Source of the DNA: CBDFNC01 sp965249895
GTDB taxonomy: Bacteria; Pseudomonadota; Gammaproteobacteria; Enterobacterales; CBDFNC01
Reading direction: 5' to 3'
Assembly: GCA_965249895.1 (NCBI GenBank)
Contig: CBDFNC010000002.1
Location: forward strand, 310,001-374,000
Length of the DNA: 64,000 bases
In this document: positions 55,095-64,000 of the stretch, piece after piece
Position numbering within the stretch: the first letter of the stretch is position 1
Layout: every line of letters starts with the position of its first letter
The notes under the pieces: model-generated
What the model was told of the DNA's origin: nothing
Seen by the model: only the letters and a program-made list of their open reading frames with translations
The model's database searches: none
Translations under genes and position numbers: made by a program

Positions 55095-56105
55095 CTATCG
55101 CTCGATTTTGGCGGTAACGGAGTCTCGAATGACCAACTCGGGCCGAAGTACTAAGTGCCTACCAATACCTTCGGGCTGCCCCATCACTTCAATTAATAGC
55201 TGGGTGGCATTTGCTCCAAGTTCGCTGATGGGCTGGCGAATGGTTGTCAGGGCCGGGTAAGTGTGTTTCGCGTGGAAGTTATCATCATAACCAATCACAG
55301 ATATTTGTTCGGGAACGGCTATCTTGGCCTCACGTAACGCCGCAAGCACACCGGCAGCAATATCATCATCACCGGCGCAGATAGCGGTAAAATCAGATTT
55401 TTCTTCCAGGTGAGTTTTGATCGATTGATAACCAAAGTATTCGTCGTATTCGCCTGACTCCAGAATAAATTCATCTTCATCCACACCCATTTCATTCATG
55501 GCATTTAAAAAACCTTGTTTGCGTCTCCTGGCGTCCAGGTAGGCTTCGGGACCGCCTAAAAAAAGGATTTTCCTATGGCCATTATCCAGCAGGTGTTTGG
55601 CTGCCAGGTAACCGCCGAATTCATTATCAATCTGGACAGAATTTTTTGATAGTAGTGGCTCTTCCATACCCATAGTGACGATAGGCGCGTTGCTCAACTT
55701 AAGTGATGGCAGATCAGCCTCAGTAAACTCGGTTTCAAGGTATACCAGCAAGCCGTCACATTGGCGGGCTGAAAGGGCATTAATGGCGTCAATCTCCTTT
55801 CTTTTTTCTCCGAAGCCACTGGCTACCAGTATTTCCTTGCCCAGGCCCTCAATTTGGTTTTGCGCACCACCGAGCATTTGCGCGTAATAGGGGCTGGATA
55901 CGTTGACCAGTACCAGACCTACCATATTTGATTTATTACTCTTCAGGCCTCTGGCGAAATTATTGGGGCGATAATTGAGCGCTGAGATGGCCTGCTCTAC
56001 CTTTTCCTTTGCAGCAGGGGAAACACTACTGCCTGGGTTTAATACCCGTGACACTGTGCTCTTAGAGACACCGGCCAGTTTTGCTACATCTATGATTGAG
56101 GTCAT
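55095..56105 (-). CDS. LacI-family transcriptional repressor
   Basis: 336 residues from MTSIIDVAKLAGVSKSTVSR (the ATG at 56135 would add ten residues before the helix-turn-helix). The hinge helix is visible near residue 50 (NFARGLKSNKSNMVGLVLVN), then a periplasmic-binding-protein-like sugar domain (GDDDIAAGVLAALREAKIAV, VIGYDDNFHAKHTYPALTTI). It lies next to a deacetylase gene and an ABC/GH9 operon preceded by two palindromic operators, so it very probably represses that operon until a cello- or chito-oligosaccharide binds. Confidence 0.9.
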   Translation of the reverse strand: MTSIIDVAKLAGVSKSTVSRVLNPGSSVSPAAKEKVEQAISALNYRPNNFARGLKSNKSNMVGLVLVNVSSPYYAQMLGGAQNQIEGLGKEILVASGFGEKRKEIDAINALSARQCDGLLVYLETEFTEADLPSLKLSNAPIVTMGMEEPLLSKNSVQIDNEFGGYLAAKHLLDNGHRKILFLGGPEAYLDARRRKQGFLNAMNEMGVDEDEFILESGEYDEYFGYQSIKTHLEEKSDFTAICAGDDDIAAGVLAALREAKIAVPEQISVIGYDDNFHAKHTYPALTTIRQPISELGANATQLLIEVMGQPEGIGRHLVLRPELVIRDSVTAKIER

Positions 56106-56230
56106 ACCTAAACTACATATCTCCTGAAGTAGCACATATATTATCCTCTATACTCGGAATTCTAAAGGTTATCAGTGCGCCAAAAACGACGTTTTCAGTG
56201 ATTTCCTATCAATTAGTTAACAATTTAGCA

Positions 56231-56953
56231 TCAATATTCCAGCATCTGATCCACTGTCACGAATTCGAACCCTAGAGATTTACAAATGGGGATCAGCTTT
56301 TTGACTGCACTTACTGAGTTATTTCTCGGCTCATCACCGCCGTCATGGAGCAGGATTATTGCTTCATCATGCAGGTTATCGACAACGCTGGACACCAGGG
56401 TTTCCACACTGTTACCCAGGGAATCCCAGTCTCTCGGATCTATGCTCCAAAGGATCAATTTCATTCCATTGCTCGCCAGCATGCCTATCTGTTTATCCGT
56501 AATTTCACCGTATGGTGGCCGAAATAGTTTAGCTTCCATCCCCAGTATTTGTAAGAACAGGGCATTGGTTTGGCGGATTTCGTCTTGCCACAACTCGGTA
56601 GCAGACAGTTCGGTGGAGCTGCAATGGTTCAATGTATGATTGCCAAGGCTGTGACCGTCAGCCAGGGCTGTTTGGGCCAGTTTCGGGTATGCTTCGAGCT
56701 TTTTTCCTTCCAAAAAAAAGGTTACTTTAACCTGCTGCTCTTTCAGGACTGCTAATAAGTCACCAGTATATTCCGAGGGGCCATCGTCGAAAGTAAGGGC
56801 TATGCGCTTTGTCTTACGAGGGCCTTCCAGAATAAAATCGTTAGGGTATTTAGCTGCCTGCCTTTCCAGCTCTTTGGTAGACTCTATTTCATCCGGGTGT
56901 ATGGTTCGGATCCACTGATTATCTTTGAAGCCTATCTTTTCCTGTTTCGCCAT
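56231..56953 (-). CDS. Polysaccharide deacetylase (NodB/CE4 domain)
   Basis: About 240 residues from MAKQEKIGFKDNQWI; a longer frame starts at 56974. The CE4 motifs are complete: TFDDGPS, HSLGNHTLNH (metal histidines), FRPPYGE, ILWSIDPRDW and ILLHDGG. No signal peptide is visible, so it seems cytoplasmic and may act on short imported oligosaccharides. It shares the strand of the LacI gene, 125 bases upstream of it, and is divergent from the transport operon. A role in removing N-acetyl groups from chito-oligosaccharides would fit, but is not shown by the sequence. Confidence 0.88.
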   Translation of the reverse strand: MAKQEKIGFKDNQWIRTIHPDEIESTKELERQAAKYPNDFILEGPRKTKRIALTFDDGPSEYTGDLLAVLKEQQVKVTFFLEGKKLEAYPKLAQTALADGHSLGNHTLNHCSSTELSATELWQDEIRQTNALFLQILGMEAKLFRPPYGEITDKQIGMLASNGMKLILWSIDPRDWDSLGNSVETLVSSVVDNLHDEAIILLHDGGDEPRNNSVSAVKKLIPICKSLGFEFVTVDQMLEY

Positions 56954-57086
56954 TTTAATCGTCTTAGTAAACACCTTGTGGGAACGTTACCATCAGGGCT
57001 TGCCTAGATCAAAGAAAATGCTACTAATTGCATTATCACTATCTTAATGGGCCTAATATGTTAGCCGTGTTTGTTGCAAATACCCC

Positions 57087-57181
57087 TTGACCTGTTTCGG
57101 ATCACATTTTTAGTATGTTCTTATTGACTAATCAAACATCAAAAACAAGAATGGGACCGTTCCCAATTGGGACCGTTCCCA
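57087..57181 (+). promoter_or_regulatory. Promoter and two tandem LacI-type operators
   Basis: TTGACC (57087-57092) and TAGTAT (57111-57116) form a promoter with an 18-base spacer. Two identical 14-base sites TGGGACCGTTCCCA follow at 57152-57165 and 57168-57181, 16 bases apart centre to centre. Each has inverted arms TGGGA/TCCCA, like the CelR cellobiose-repressor site TGGGAGCGCTCCCA of actinobacteria. The likely binder is the LacI-family protein at 55095-56105. Confidence 0.8.
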
Positions 57182-57356
57182 TTAGTTGTTAGTTCGGTGG
57201 TTTCTTAACTCCGGAAAGTATTTGGTCAGTGGAACATAAGTAGCAGAACGAATGGCGCATAGGGAAGCCGGCAACCTGGCTTCGCCATGTAAGCATCATG
57301 AACGCCATTGGTGCCGGAAAGGGCAAACCAGTGGTTAATTGGCACGGAGCAAAGAA

Positions 57357-59048
57357 ATGAATCGGAATAAAATCTTAACTTGTTTGCTGGGCGGCGTATT
57401 AGCCGGTGGCATGGTCAGTGCAAATGCTGGCGAGCAGATCAAGCAGGGTGGTGAATTGAGTTTGATCACTAAATTAGTGGATGCTCATGTTCGAAATTTT
57501 AACCCCTACAATGATGCAGTTGGGGCCTATTATGCGCAGGATTTTATCTATGAAACCCTGTGGATCCCAAACGTTATGCACCCTGATAAGCCAATTCCTG
57601 TATTAGCAACCGGTTATGAAATTGCCGATGATTTAAAAAGCGTAACTTTTACCCTGCGTGAAGGGGTGAAGTGGTCCGATGGTGAAGAATTTAATGCCGA
57701 TGACGTAGTGTTCACCATGGAGTTAAGGAAGAAGAACCCTGCCTACAATATTCGTGGCATTTTATGGTATGACAAGGAAACCGACGAAGGTAATATCGTT
57801 TCCGTAGAGAAGCTTGGAAGCCATAAGGTTAAAATTAACCTGCAAAAACCAAACGGTTTGGCTTATTTAGGCCTTGGTAGCTTATATCCACTACCAGAGC
57901 ATATCTGGAAGAATATTAAAGATCCGAAAAATTTCCGTAACGAGAGCCCGGTTGCCACCGGACCTTATGTCAATGTTACTAAATTCTCTCCAAGCCTGTT
58001 TAAGGTGTGTCGTAATGAAAGCTATTGGCAACAAGGAAAACCCTATATTGATTGCCTTAAGTTCCCCCAGTATTCGGGTAACGAACAAGCCATTTCAGCC
58101 GCCAGCTTAGGTAAGGTGGACTGGCTGGGTGTGGGTATTTCGGATACCAAGTCCTATACGGAAAAAGATCCCAACAACAAGTACTGGTTACCGGCCGGTG
58201 GTAACACCAATCTGCAGCTGAATACGACTAAAGCGCCGTTTAATAACCTGGAATTCCGCAAAGCCATGAGTATGGCCATCAACCGTCAGGATTTGGTTGA
58301 ATTCGCTACCTTTGGTTTAACTACGCCGACCAAATACCCCATAGGCACAGGTGAGTTTTACAAATCCTGGTACGACGAAAAAGCCCTGGCTAAGTATAAA
58401 GGCCTGATGGCACATAACCCGGATGCCGCCAAGAAGGTATTGGATCAGGCGGGTATCGTCGATAAAGATGGTGACGGCTGGCGGGATAATGCCGATGGTA
58501 CGCCAATTAAGTTCAAAATTTCAGTGCCTAGTGGTTGGACCGATTGGGTAAACTCTGTGATGCAAATTTCAGAGAACCTGCAGGATATCGGCCTTAATGC
58601 CAGGGCCCATACGCCAGATGAGAATGCCTGGTTCGAAGCCGTGCCCAGTGGTGATTTCGATGTTTATATTATGTGGACCCATTCCGATGTGGTGCCTTGG
58701 GGGACCTATAACGACCTCTTTAACCCGAAAGACATGAACCCGCCTAAAGTAAGTTTCCAGGCCATGCACCAGATGAAGCTGCCTGAACTTAACAAAAACT
58801 TGGACCAGTTTACTCAAACCACAAACATGAACGAGCAAAAGCAATACCTGACCAAGGTGCATGTGCAAGTGGCTGAAAACCTGCCGGTGATTTCCTTGTT
58901 CGCTAACCCTGAATGGTATCTGTATTCCACCCGCAAGTTCGAAGGTTGGGCCACGGAAGAAAATCCATTTATCCGCCCTATGGTGCACGGTGGCACCCCA
59001 GAGCGCTGGGCCCACGTACTTAACCTGCATCTAAAGCAAGATAAGTAA
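57357..59048 (+). CDS. ABC transporter oligosaccharide/peptide-binding protein (SBP family 5)
   Basis: 563 residues from the ATG at 57357, which has GGAGC eight bases before it; the frame is open from a TTG at 57339. A signal peptide ends near residue 25 (MVSANA). The family 5 core includes ATGYEIADDLKSVTFTLREG VKWSDGEEFNADDVVFT. Members bind peptides, nickel or beta-oligosaccharides. Tandem LacI operators upstream and a GH9 enzyme downstream indicate a chitobiose- or cello-oligosaccharide-binding protein. The order with two permeases, ATPases and GH9 equals that of the Vibrio (GlcNAc)2 cluster. Confidence 0.9.
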   Translation: MNRNKILTCLLGGVLAGGMVSANAGEQIKQGGELSLITKLVDAHVRNFNPYNDAVGAYYAQDFIYETLWIPNVMHPDKPIPVLATGYEIADDLKSVTFTLREGVKWSDGEEFNADDVVFTMELRKKNPAYNIRGILWYDKETDEGNIVSVEKLGSHKVKINLQKPNGLAYLGLGSLYPLPEHIWKNIKDPKNFRNESPVATGPYVNVTKFSPSLFKVCRNESYWQQGKPYIDCLKFPQYSGNEQAISAASLGKVDWLGVGISDTKSYTEKDPNNKYWLPAGGNTNLQLNTTKAPFNNLEFRKAMSMAINRQDLVEFATFGLTTPTKYPIGTGEFYKSWYDEKALAKYKGLMAHNPDAAKKVLDQAGIVDKDGDGWRDNADGTPIKFKISVPSGWTDWVNSVMQISENLQDIGLNARAHTPDENAWFEAVPSGDFDVYIMWTHSDVVPWGTYNDLFNPKDMNPPKVSFQAMHQMKLPELNKNLDQFTQTTNMNEQKQYLTKVHVQVAENLPVISLFANPEWYLYSTRKFEGWATEENPFIRPMVHGGTPERWAHVLNLHLKQDK

Positions 59049-59223
59049 CAAGTATTGGCTTTGATGCCGCAGGAACGCAGACGTTAATGCGCCTCCGGGC
59101 TGTCAGCTTGACTGGTATCCGGGGGCTTTGACGCGGGCTGCGTACTTGCTGCCAAGGACGCTATATCCCGAGCAATCGGACCGCCGCCTGCGCGGGAATG
59201 ACATCATTTGCGGAGTAAACGAA
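59049..59223. repeat. Intergenic repeat between binding protein and permease
   Basis: The GC-rich sequence GACTGGTATCCGGGGGCTTT to CCGCCTGCGCGGGAATGAC resembles the reverse of 53815-53945. It separates two operon genes and is the reason that the permease frame appears to start too early. Confidence 0.5.
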
Positions 59224-60204
59224 ATGAAATTCTTAATGACCCGTCTCGGTTTTTACTTGAGTGCGTTTTGGGTCGCTATAACCTTAAACTTTTTTATTCC
59301 CAGGTGGATGCCAGGGGATCCTGCTACCCATCTGTTTGTTAGCTTACGGGGAAAAATGAGCCCCGAGGGCCTGGCAGCCATTAAAAAAGCCTATGGTTTT
59401 GACGGTACCTTATGGGACCAATATATCGCCTATTTGGGCAAGATCTTCGTGGGTGATTTTGGGATTTCCACGGCCAACTTTCCAGCCCCGGTTACCGAAA
59501 CGTTATTATATGCGGCGGTGTGGACCCTGTTTCTGGTTGGCGTGTCTATTTTTATTTGTTTTGTGCTTGGCATGATGCTGGGTATTAAAGCTGCCTGGGG
59601 GCAGGGTAAGTTCTTCGATACCTTTTTCACCCCTTTTAACGTGATGCTGTATGCCTTCACACAACCTGTGATCTGTTTACTGCTGTTTTATTCCGTTTGT
59701 TATGAATTGCAGTGGTTCCCCCTTGGCAGGGCACATGACCCATCTATTGAGCCCGCATTTAGTTGGGAATTTATAGTCAATGTGGCGTATCACGCTGTGG
59801 TGCCTCTGTTATCCCTGATCATTATCGGCGTAGGAAACTGGCACTTGGGTATGCGTAATACCATGATTAACCTGCTTAATCAGGACTTTATCACCATGGC
59901 CAGGGCAAAAGGATTGTCTGAACGGCGGGTAATTTACCGTTATGCCGCACGTAATGCCATCTTGCCTCAAATCACTTCTCTGGCCCTGACGCTTGGTTAT
60001 GTGCTCGGCGGCGCTTTTATAACCGAATATGTCTTCAACTACCCGGGCCTGGGCAAGTTTACCCTGGCTGCTATCCAGCAGCGGGATTATGCCTTTATTC
60101 AAAGCCAGTTGTTGCTGGTCACTGTGTGTGTACTGGTGGCTAATTTGATATCCGATCTTCTTAATTTATGGCTGGACCCACGCTTGCGTCATGCCGGTGC
60201 GTAG
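59224..60204 (+). CDS. ABC transporter permease (DppB-like)
   Basis: 326 residues from MKFLMTRLGFYLSAFWVAIT, with CGGAG 11 bases before the ATG; the longer frame from 59128 is translated repeat. Six membrane helices are apparent. The N-terminal motif LNFFIPRWMPGDPATHLF is typical for DppB/OppB, and the ATPase-docking EAA-like loop is MARAKGLSERRVIYRYAARNAILP. It forms the membrane channel with the permease at 60342. Its stop codon TAG is the first part of a dispersed repeat (60201-60301). Confidence 0.92.
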   Translation: MKFLMTRLGFYLSAFWVAITLNFFIPRWMPGDPATHLFVSLRGKMSPEGLAAIKKAYGFDGTLWDQYIAYLGKIFVGDFGISTANFPAPVTETLLYAAVWTLFLVGVSIFICFVLGMMLGIKAAWGQGKFFDTFFTPFNVMLYAFTQPVICLLLFYSVCYELQWFPLGRAHDPSIEPAFSWEFIVNVAYHAVVPLLSLIIIGVGNWHLGMRNTMINLLNQDFITMARAKGLSERRVIYRYAARNAILPQITSLALTLGYVLGGAFITEYVFNYPGLGKFTLAAIQQRDYAFIQSQLLLVTVCVLVANLISDLLNLWLDPRLRHAGA

Positions 60205-60301
60205 GAGCCGAACCCATCTCAGGGATGAGATGTTAAGCGCATGGATGCACGTTCGGCGAAAAAAGCCATCGCCCTATTCGCCGAACAAGTTCTGCCTCTA
60301 A
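60201..60301. repeat. Dispersed GTAGGAGC/TTCGGCGAA repeat inside the operon
   Basis: It begins GTAGGAGCCGAACCCATCTC, continues with the AGGGATGAGATGTT and CACGTTCGGCGAA blocks and ends near GTTCTGCCTCTAAC. The first TAG is the permease stop. The hairpin TTCGGCGAA...TTCGCCGAA (about 60251-60285) could reduce transcription into the second permease. Confidence 0.85.
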
Positions 60302-60341
60302 CGGGGTGCAGTGCTAGCTATTATTTTTTAGAGAGTTAAAA

Positions 60342-61301
60342 ATGGAAATTAATACGTTAAAACAGGAGCTTAAGCTGGGTCAGCAGCCAGAGCTCAAATG
60401 GATGCCAAGACCGCTGAGGGTCTTCTTCCTCGATACTAAGGGCACCATAGGCATGCTGATGTTGCTGTTTGTGGTGATCGTTTCTTTACTGGCGCCAGTG
60501 CTGGCGACTCATGATCCTTATCGCCGCAGCGGTAAGTCCCACGAGCCGCCAAGCAGTGAGCATTTCCTTGGTACCACCCGAATGGGGAAGGATGTATATA
60601 GCCAGTTGCTTTATGGCGGGCGCACCTCGTTAACAGTGGGATTTGTGGCCAGTATTTTGTCCACCTTAATTGCCATTCTGATTGGTGTGACTTCTGGTTA
60701 TTTGGGCGGAAGAGTCGATGAATTGCTGACCTTTTTTACCAATGTCATGCTGGTTATTCCCGGATTACCTCTGATTATTGTATTGGCGAGCTTCTTCGAT
60801 GGTGGCGCGAGTCCGCTGGTAATAGGTGTAGTGTTTGCTGTAACCGGGTGGGCCTGGATGGCCAGGGTGTTGCGAACCCAGACCATGACCATCAGAACCA
60901 AGGAGTTTGTCACCGCCTCTGAACTGATGGGCGAAAGCAAACTGAAAATTATTATGGTGCAGATATTTCCCAATATGTTGTCGTTGACTGTGGGTGGTTT
61001 TGTGCTGGGCACCATATACGCAATTCTGGCGGAAGCCGGGCTGGAGTTTATCGGTATCGGGGATCCCAGTGCGGTAACCTGGGGCACTATGTTGCATTGG
61101 GCTCAGAGCAATCAGGCGCTGAAATTTGGCGCCTGGTGGGAAATATTCCCGGAAGCCATCGCCATTATGTGGACAGGTGCGGCCCTGGTGATGATTAACT
61201 TCTCAGTGGATCAAATAACCAATCCTCAGCTGGCTGCCAACAAAGGTAGCGGCAAAATTCGTAAGTTTCTGAAAAGTCGCGGGGTAGCTCACAATGACTA
61301 A
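60342..61301 (+). CDS. ABC transporter permease (DppC-like)
   Basis: 319 residues; GAGAG lies nine bases before the ATG. The N-terminal cytoplasmic segment precedes the first helix (GTIGMLMLLFVVIVSLLAPV), followed by the conserved HFLGTTRMGKDVYSQLLYGG of DppC/OppC and the docking loop VTASELMGESKLKIIMVQIFPN. Six helices in total. It partners with the DppB-like permease. The gene overlaps the ATPase gene by 8 bases. Confidence 0.93.
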   Translation: MEINTLKQELKLGQQPELKWMPRPLRVFFLDTKGTIGMLMLLFVVIVSLLAPVLATHDPYRRSGKSHEPPSSEHFLGTTRMGKDVYSQLLYGGRTSLTVGFVASILSTLIAILIGVTSGYLGGRVDELLTFFTNVMLVIPGLPLIIVLASFFDGGASPLVIGVVFAVTGWAWMARVLRTQTMTIRTKEFVTASELMGESKLKIIMVQIFPNMLSLTVGGFVLGTIYAILAEAGLEFIGIGDPSAVTWGTMLHWAQSNQALKFGAWWEIFPEAIAIMWTGAALVMINFSVDQITNPQLAANKGSGKIRKFLKSRGVAHND

Positions 61302-63147
61302 GCAGGTAAATCAGGTTGAAGAAGTCAGAGCCATCGGCAGCGAGCAAGATACCCTGTTGGCCATTAAGGACTTGAGTATCCATTACATTACAGCCAAAGA
61401 TATTGTACCTGCGGTGGATAAGGTCAGCTTTAGTATTAAGCGTGGTGAGGTGCTGGGTCTGGCTGGTGAGTCAGGTTGCGGTAAAAGTACCATAGCCTTT
61501 GCTATTTCCCGCTTGACCCGATTACCCGGTTTGATCACCGGTGGGGAGATCCTGTTTGAAAACGAGGATGTGCTGAAATTTGATAAGAAACGTTTGGCGC
61601 AATATCGCTGGGCCGAGGCCAGTGTGGTTTTTCAAAGTGCCATGGATTCCCTTAATCCTGTGATCACCATACGTGAGCAGATCTGCGACACTATCGAGGC
61701 CCACTGGAAAGAGGTGACCAAAGAGCAGGCGATAGAGCGCGCCAAAGAGCTGCTCAAGATGGTGGAAATTGATCCGGAACGTATCGAAGAATTTCCGCAC
61801 CAGTTTAGCGGTGGTATGCGCCAGCGTATCGGTATTGCTTTGGCCCTGGCGTTAAAGCCCAAGTTGATCATTATGGATGAGCCCACCACGGCACTTGATG
61901 TGGTCGTGCAGCGTGACATTATCCATAAGATTTTTGAACTGAAGGAAAAATTTGGCTTTTCGGTGTTATTTATCAGCCATGACTTAAGCATGATGGCCGA
62001 GTTTGCCGATCGCATCGGCGTGATGAAAGAAGGCAAGCTACTGGAAATTGAGCCGGCAGATAAGATTTGGAAACAGCCTAAACACCCTTATACCAAACAG
62101 TTGGGTGCGGCGTTTTTATCCCTGGAAAAAGCCAGTGGTGATTCATTAACTGAGCTGGATGAAACGGAGCGCAGCCAGCAAGCTGTGCTTGAGCTAAGAA
62201 ATGTCAACAAGACCTTTAAGGTGAAAACCGGCCTGTTTAGTTCCCGAAATTTTAATGCCCTTAACGGCGTGTCGTTTAAATTGAGGGCGGGTCGCGCGCT
62301 GGCCCTGGTAGGAGAGTCCGGCAGCGGGAAAAGCACCTGTGCCCGTATTTTATCCAAGGTGTATCGACCCAGCAGCGGCGAGCTGCTTTACAAGGGGAAA
62401 AGCGCCTGGGAAATGACCAGTAAGTCGGAGGTGAAAGCCTATAAAAAAGCCATCCAGATGATATTTCAGGACCCGTTTGGCTCACTTAATCCAACCCTGA
62501 CAATTGGTTACCAGCTGCAGCGTCCGCTGGAGATCCATCACGAGTTTGCCGATAAACATGCGCTGCAAACTCGCATTCTGGAACTGCTCGAGATGGTCGA
62601 GCTGCTGCCGGCACAAGATATGGCGAACCGATACCCCCATGAACTCAGCGGTGGTCAGCGACAGAGGGTGGCTATTGCCAGGGCTCTGGCCATTGAACCA
62701 GACGTTATACTGGCGGACGAACCTACGTCCATGCTGGATGTGTCCCTGCGTACCGGTGTTTTGAATCTGCTACAAAAGCTGAAAGAGCAGATGAACATCG
62801 CCTTTTTATATATCACCCATGACATCGCCACTGCCCGTTATTTTGCCGAAGAGACGGCGGTACTCTATGGGGGGACCATAGTGGAGTGGGGTGACAGCAA
62901 AAAAATTGCCACCAATCCACAGCATCCTTATACCCGTTTATTGTTGGAGTCGGTACCGGATCCTGACAGGCCTATCAAAGGACGTGTAAAGGAAGGGCGG
63001 CATGCACTCAGGGATATCTGGGATCCCAGGGGGAAGGGTTGTACATATGCGGCGGCCTGTAATGGGCCTGCTAGCGCCTGTAAACATAGCGGTGCTGGCA
63101 TTGTTCAGATATCCGAGAATCACTTTATTCGAGAATTTGTCTACTAA
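61294..63147 (+). CDS. Fused double ABC ATPase (DppD-DppF type)
   Basis: 617 residues with two complete nucleotide-binding domains. The first: GESGCGKSTIAFAISRL (near 50), FSGGMRQRIGIA, LIIMDEPTTALD. The second: GESGSGKSTCARIL (near 335), LSGGQRQRVAIARALA, VILADEPTSMLD. The C-terminus contains GCTYAAACNGPASACKHSGA with cysteines as in DppF. In most relatives the two domains are separate genes, as at 47255-49058 in this window. It powers uptake by the two upstream permeases, overlapping the second one by 8 bases. Confidence 0.94.
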   Translation: MTKQVNQVEEVRAIGSEQDTLLAIKDLSIHYITAKDIVPAVDKVSFSIKRGEVLGLAGESGCGKSTIAFAISRLTRLPGLITGGEILFENEDVLKFDKKRLAQYRWAEASVVFQSAMDSLNPVITIREQICDTIEAHWKEVTKEQAIERAKELLKMVEIDPERIEEFPHQFSGGMRQRIGIALALALKPKLIIMDEPTTALDVVVQRDIIHKIFELKEKFGFSVLFISHDLSMMAEFADRIGVMKEGKLLEIEPADKIWKQPKHPYTKQLGAAFLSLEKASGDSLTELDETERSQQAVLELRNVNKTFKVKTGLFSSRNFNALNGVSFKLRAGRALALVGESGSGKSTCARILSKVYRPSSGELLYKGKSAWEMTSKSEVKAYKKAIQMIFQDPFGSLNPTLTIGYQLQRPLEIHHEFADKHALQTRILELLEMVELLPAQDMANRYPHELSGGQRQRVAIARALAIEPDVILADEPTSMLDVSLRTGVLNLLQKLKEQMNIAFLYITHDIATARYFAEETAVLYGGTIVEWGDSKKIATNPQHPYTRLLLESVPDPDRPIKGRVKEGRHALRDIWDPRGKGCTYAAACNGPASACKHSGAGIVQISENHFIREFVY

Positions 63148-63164
63148 GTATTAGGAGTTAATGC

Positions 63165-64000
63165 GTGAAACGATTACTGGTTAATCATATCGGTTATGAA
63201 ATTGGTCAACCCAAGCAAGGTATTTTACAGGTTAAGCAGCCGTTTTTGGGCGCTCAATTTACTCTGGTAGATAACAACAATAATGAAGCGGTTTATCGGG
63301 GCGAGTTAACAGCCTGTGGTGATGTGGATAACTGGCAGCTGGGACTATTTTATCGGCTGGATTTTACCTCCTTTGAGAAAGCCGGGTTGTATCACCTGGC
63401 GCTGGATATCGAAGATAAGACTTTTTGCAGTGAACCATTCGAGATAGCAGATGCACTGCTGACTAAACGTACTCTGGACTCTGTGATGGGTTACTTTAAA
63501 AGTCAGCGCTCGCGGGGGATTTGGGACGAAACCGATAAAAGTTTACCTTTTTATGGTGAAAATCGGCGGGATACTGTGGATGTCCGTGGCGGCTGGTGGG
63601 ATGCGTCGGGGGATAAGAGTAAATACCTGAGTCATTTGTCATATGCCAACTATATGAATCCGCAGCATATTCCCATGGCTGTGTGGAATATGTTGGAGGC
63701 GCTAAATCACAGTGACAAGCTGCCAGCTGAGCTGCGTGACGACTTACTCGATGAAGCGCTGTTTGGTGCGGATTTCCTGTGCCGAATGCAGGATCCTGCG
63801 GGGTATTTTTACACCACAGTATTTGATACCTGGAGTCATGACCCTGAACAGCGGATGATCTGCAGTTATAAAACTCAGCAAGGTGTTAAAAATGAACGCT
63901 GGCAAGCGGGCTGGCGCCAGGGTGGTGGAGTCGCCATTGCCGCCTTAGCCAAGGCCAGTATTCAGGAACGCGGCGGGGAATTCCAGCGGGAAAGTTATTT
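63165..64000 (+). CDS. Glycoside hydrolase family 9 enzyme, N-terminal part (partial)
   Basis: The frame opens with GTG at 63165 after TTAGGAG and runs past the window end. The first 100 residues form the Ig-like CelD N-terminal domain (LLVNHIGYEIGQPKQGILQV). The GH9 barrel follows with DVRGGWWDASGDKSKYLSHL, where GGWWDASGD is the usual GGWYDAGD region carrying the catalytic nucleophile-activating acids. No signal peptide is present, so it probably acts in the cytoplasm on imported oligosaccharides. In Vibrio the equivalent gene next to the chitobiose transporter is a GH9 glucosaminidase; a cellodextrin glucosidase is the alternative. Confidence 0.88.
   Translation, partial: MKRLLVNHIGYEIGQPKQGILQVKQPFLGAQFTLVDNNNNEAVYRGELTACGDVDNWQLGLFYRLDFTSFEKAGLYHLALDIEDKTFCSEPFEIADALLTKRTLDSVMGYFKSQRSRGIWDETDKSLPFYGENRRDTVDVRGGWWDASGDKSKYLSHLSYANYMNPQHIPMAVWNMLEALNHSDKLPAELRDDLLDEALFGADFLCRMQDPAGYFYTTVFDTWSHDPEQRMICSYKTQQGVKNERWQAGWRQGGGVAIAALAKASIQERGGEFQRESY

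Noticed and set aside
59128..59223. N-terminal extension of the DppB-like permease
   Set aside because: The extra 32 residues are encoded by an intergenic repeat and the family N-terminus begins at the ATG at 59224, which has a ribosome site.

Overview
The window looks like chromosomal DNA of a marine or brackish gammaproteobacterium of the order Alteromonadales (Alteromonadaceae-like). This is judged from protein style (bioFCD followed by htpX, YibL, TamAB, CnoX, PbpC with alpha-2-macroglobulin, a Vibrio-type chitobiose/cellodextrin ABC operon) and from many short dispersed repeats with GTAGGAGC and TTCGGCGAAC cores. No database search was possible, so the genus is not assigned.

Layout. 1-2560: end of the biotin operon (bioF tail, bioC, bioD) and htpX. 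2521-9122: the 3' end of htpX has expanded into a 113-bp tandem array, and an accessory block sits in it. The block holds an IS1634-family copy with decayed transposase, a second IS with a slippage-frameshifted transposase, a low-GC lipase-like gene, a transposase remnant and a MITE. 9363-15658: a substrate-binding lipoprotein paired with a GGDEF/EAL protein, a TVP38-oxidoreductase fusion, and an AhpD-like protein. 15963-21689: a tight four-gene SMC-like operon that reads as a divergent Wadjet/MksBEFG plasmid-defence system in the order D-C-A-B. 21783-29679: mobB, tamA-tamB (with a duplicated tamB 3' end), an NrtS-like/MCP fusion, yibL. 30137-36776: a decayed accessory region with a truncated CHASE3 protein, a beta-propeller gene split by an IS1634-family element (target duplication visible), truncated haemoglobin, PadR regulator, and a 5'-truncated hydrolase. 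36836-46128: cnoX, a VOC protein, pbpC and alpha-2-macroglobulin, the last two bracketed by directly oriented copies of a roughly 151-bp repeat. 47135-49631: a Fur-box promoter driving two orphan peptide-type ABC ATPases and a Cys/His-tailed protein. 49906-54874: a chemoreceptor, an IS630-type element carrying an AbrB-like passenger gene, and two small hypothetical genes. 55095-64000: LacI regulator, polysaccharide deacetylase, two tandem 14-bp operators, a binding protein, two permeases, a fused double ATPase and a GH9 enzyme running off the window.

Functional threads. Two modules stand out: the Wadjet-like operon and the LacI-controlled oligosaccharide operon, whose gene order (binding protein, permease, permease, ATPases, GH9) matches the known Vibrio chitobiose cluster while its operator resembles cellobiose-repressor sites. 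A third theme is repeat biology: duplicated gene ends, repeats that supply stop codons, and a repeat translated inside pbpC.
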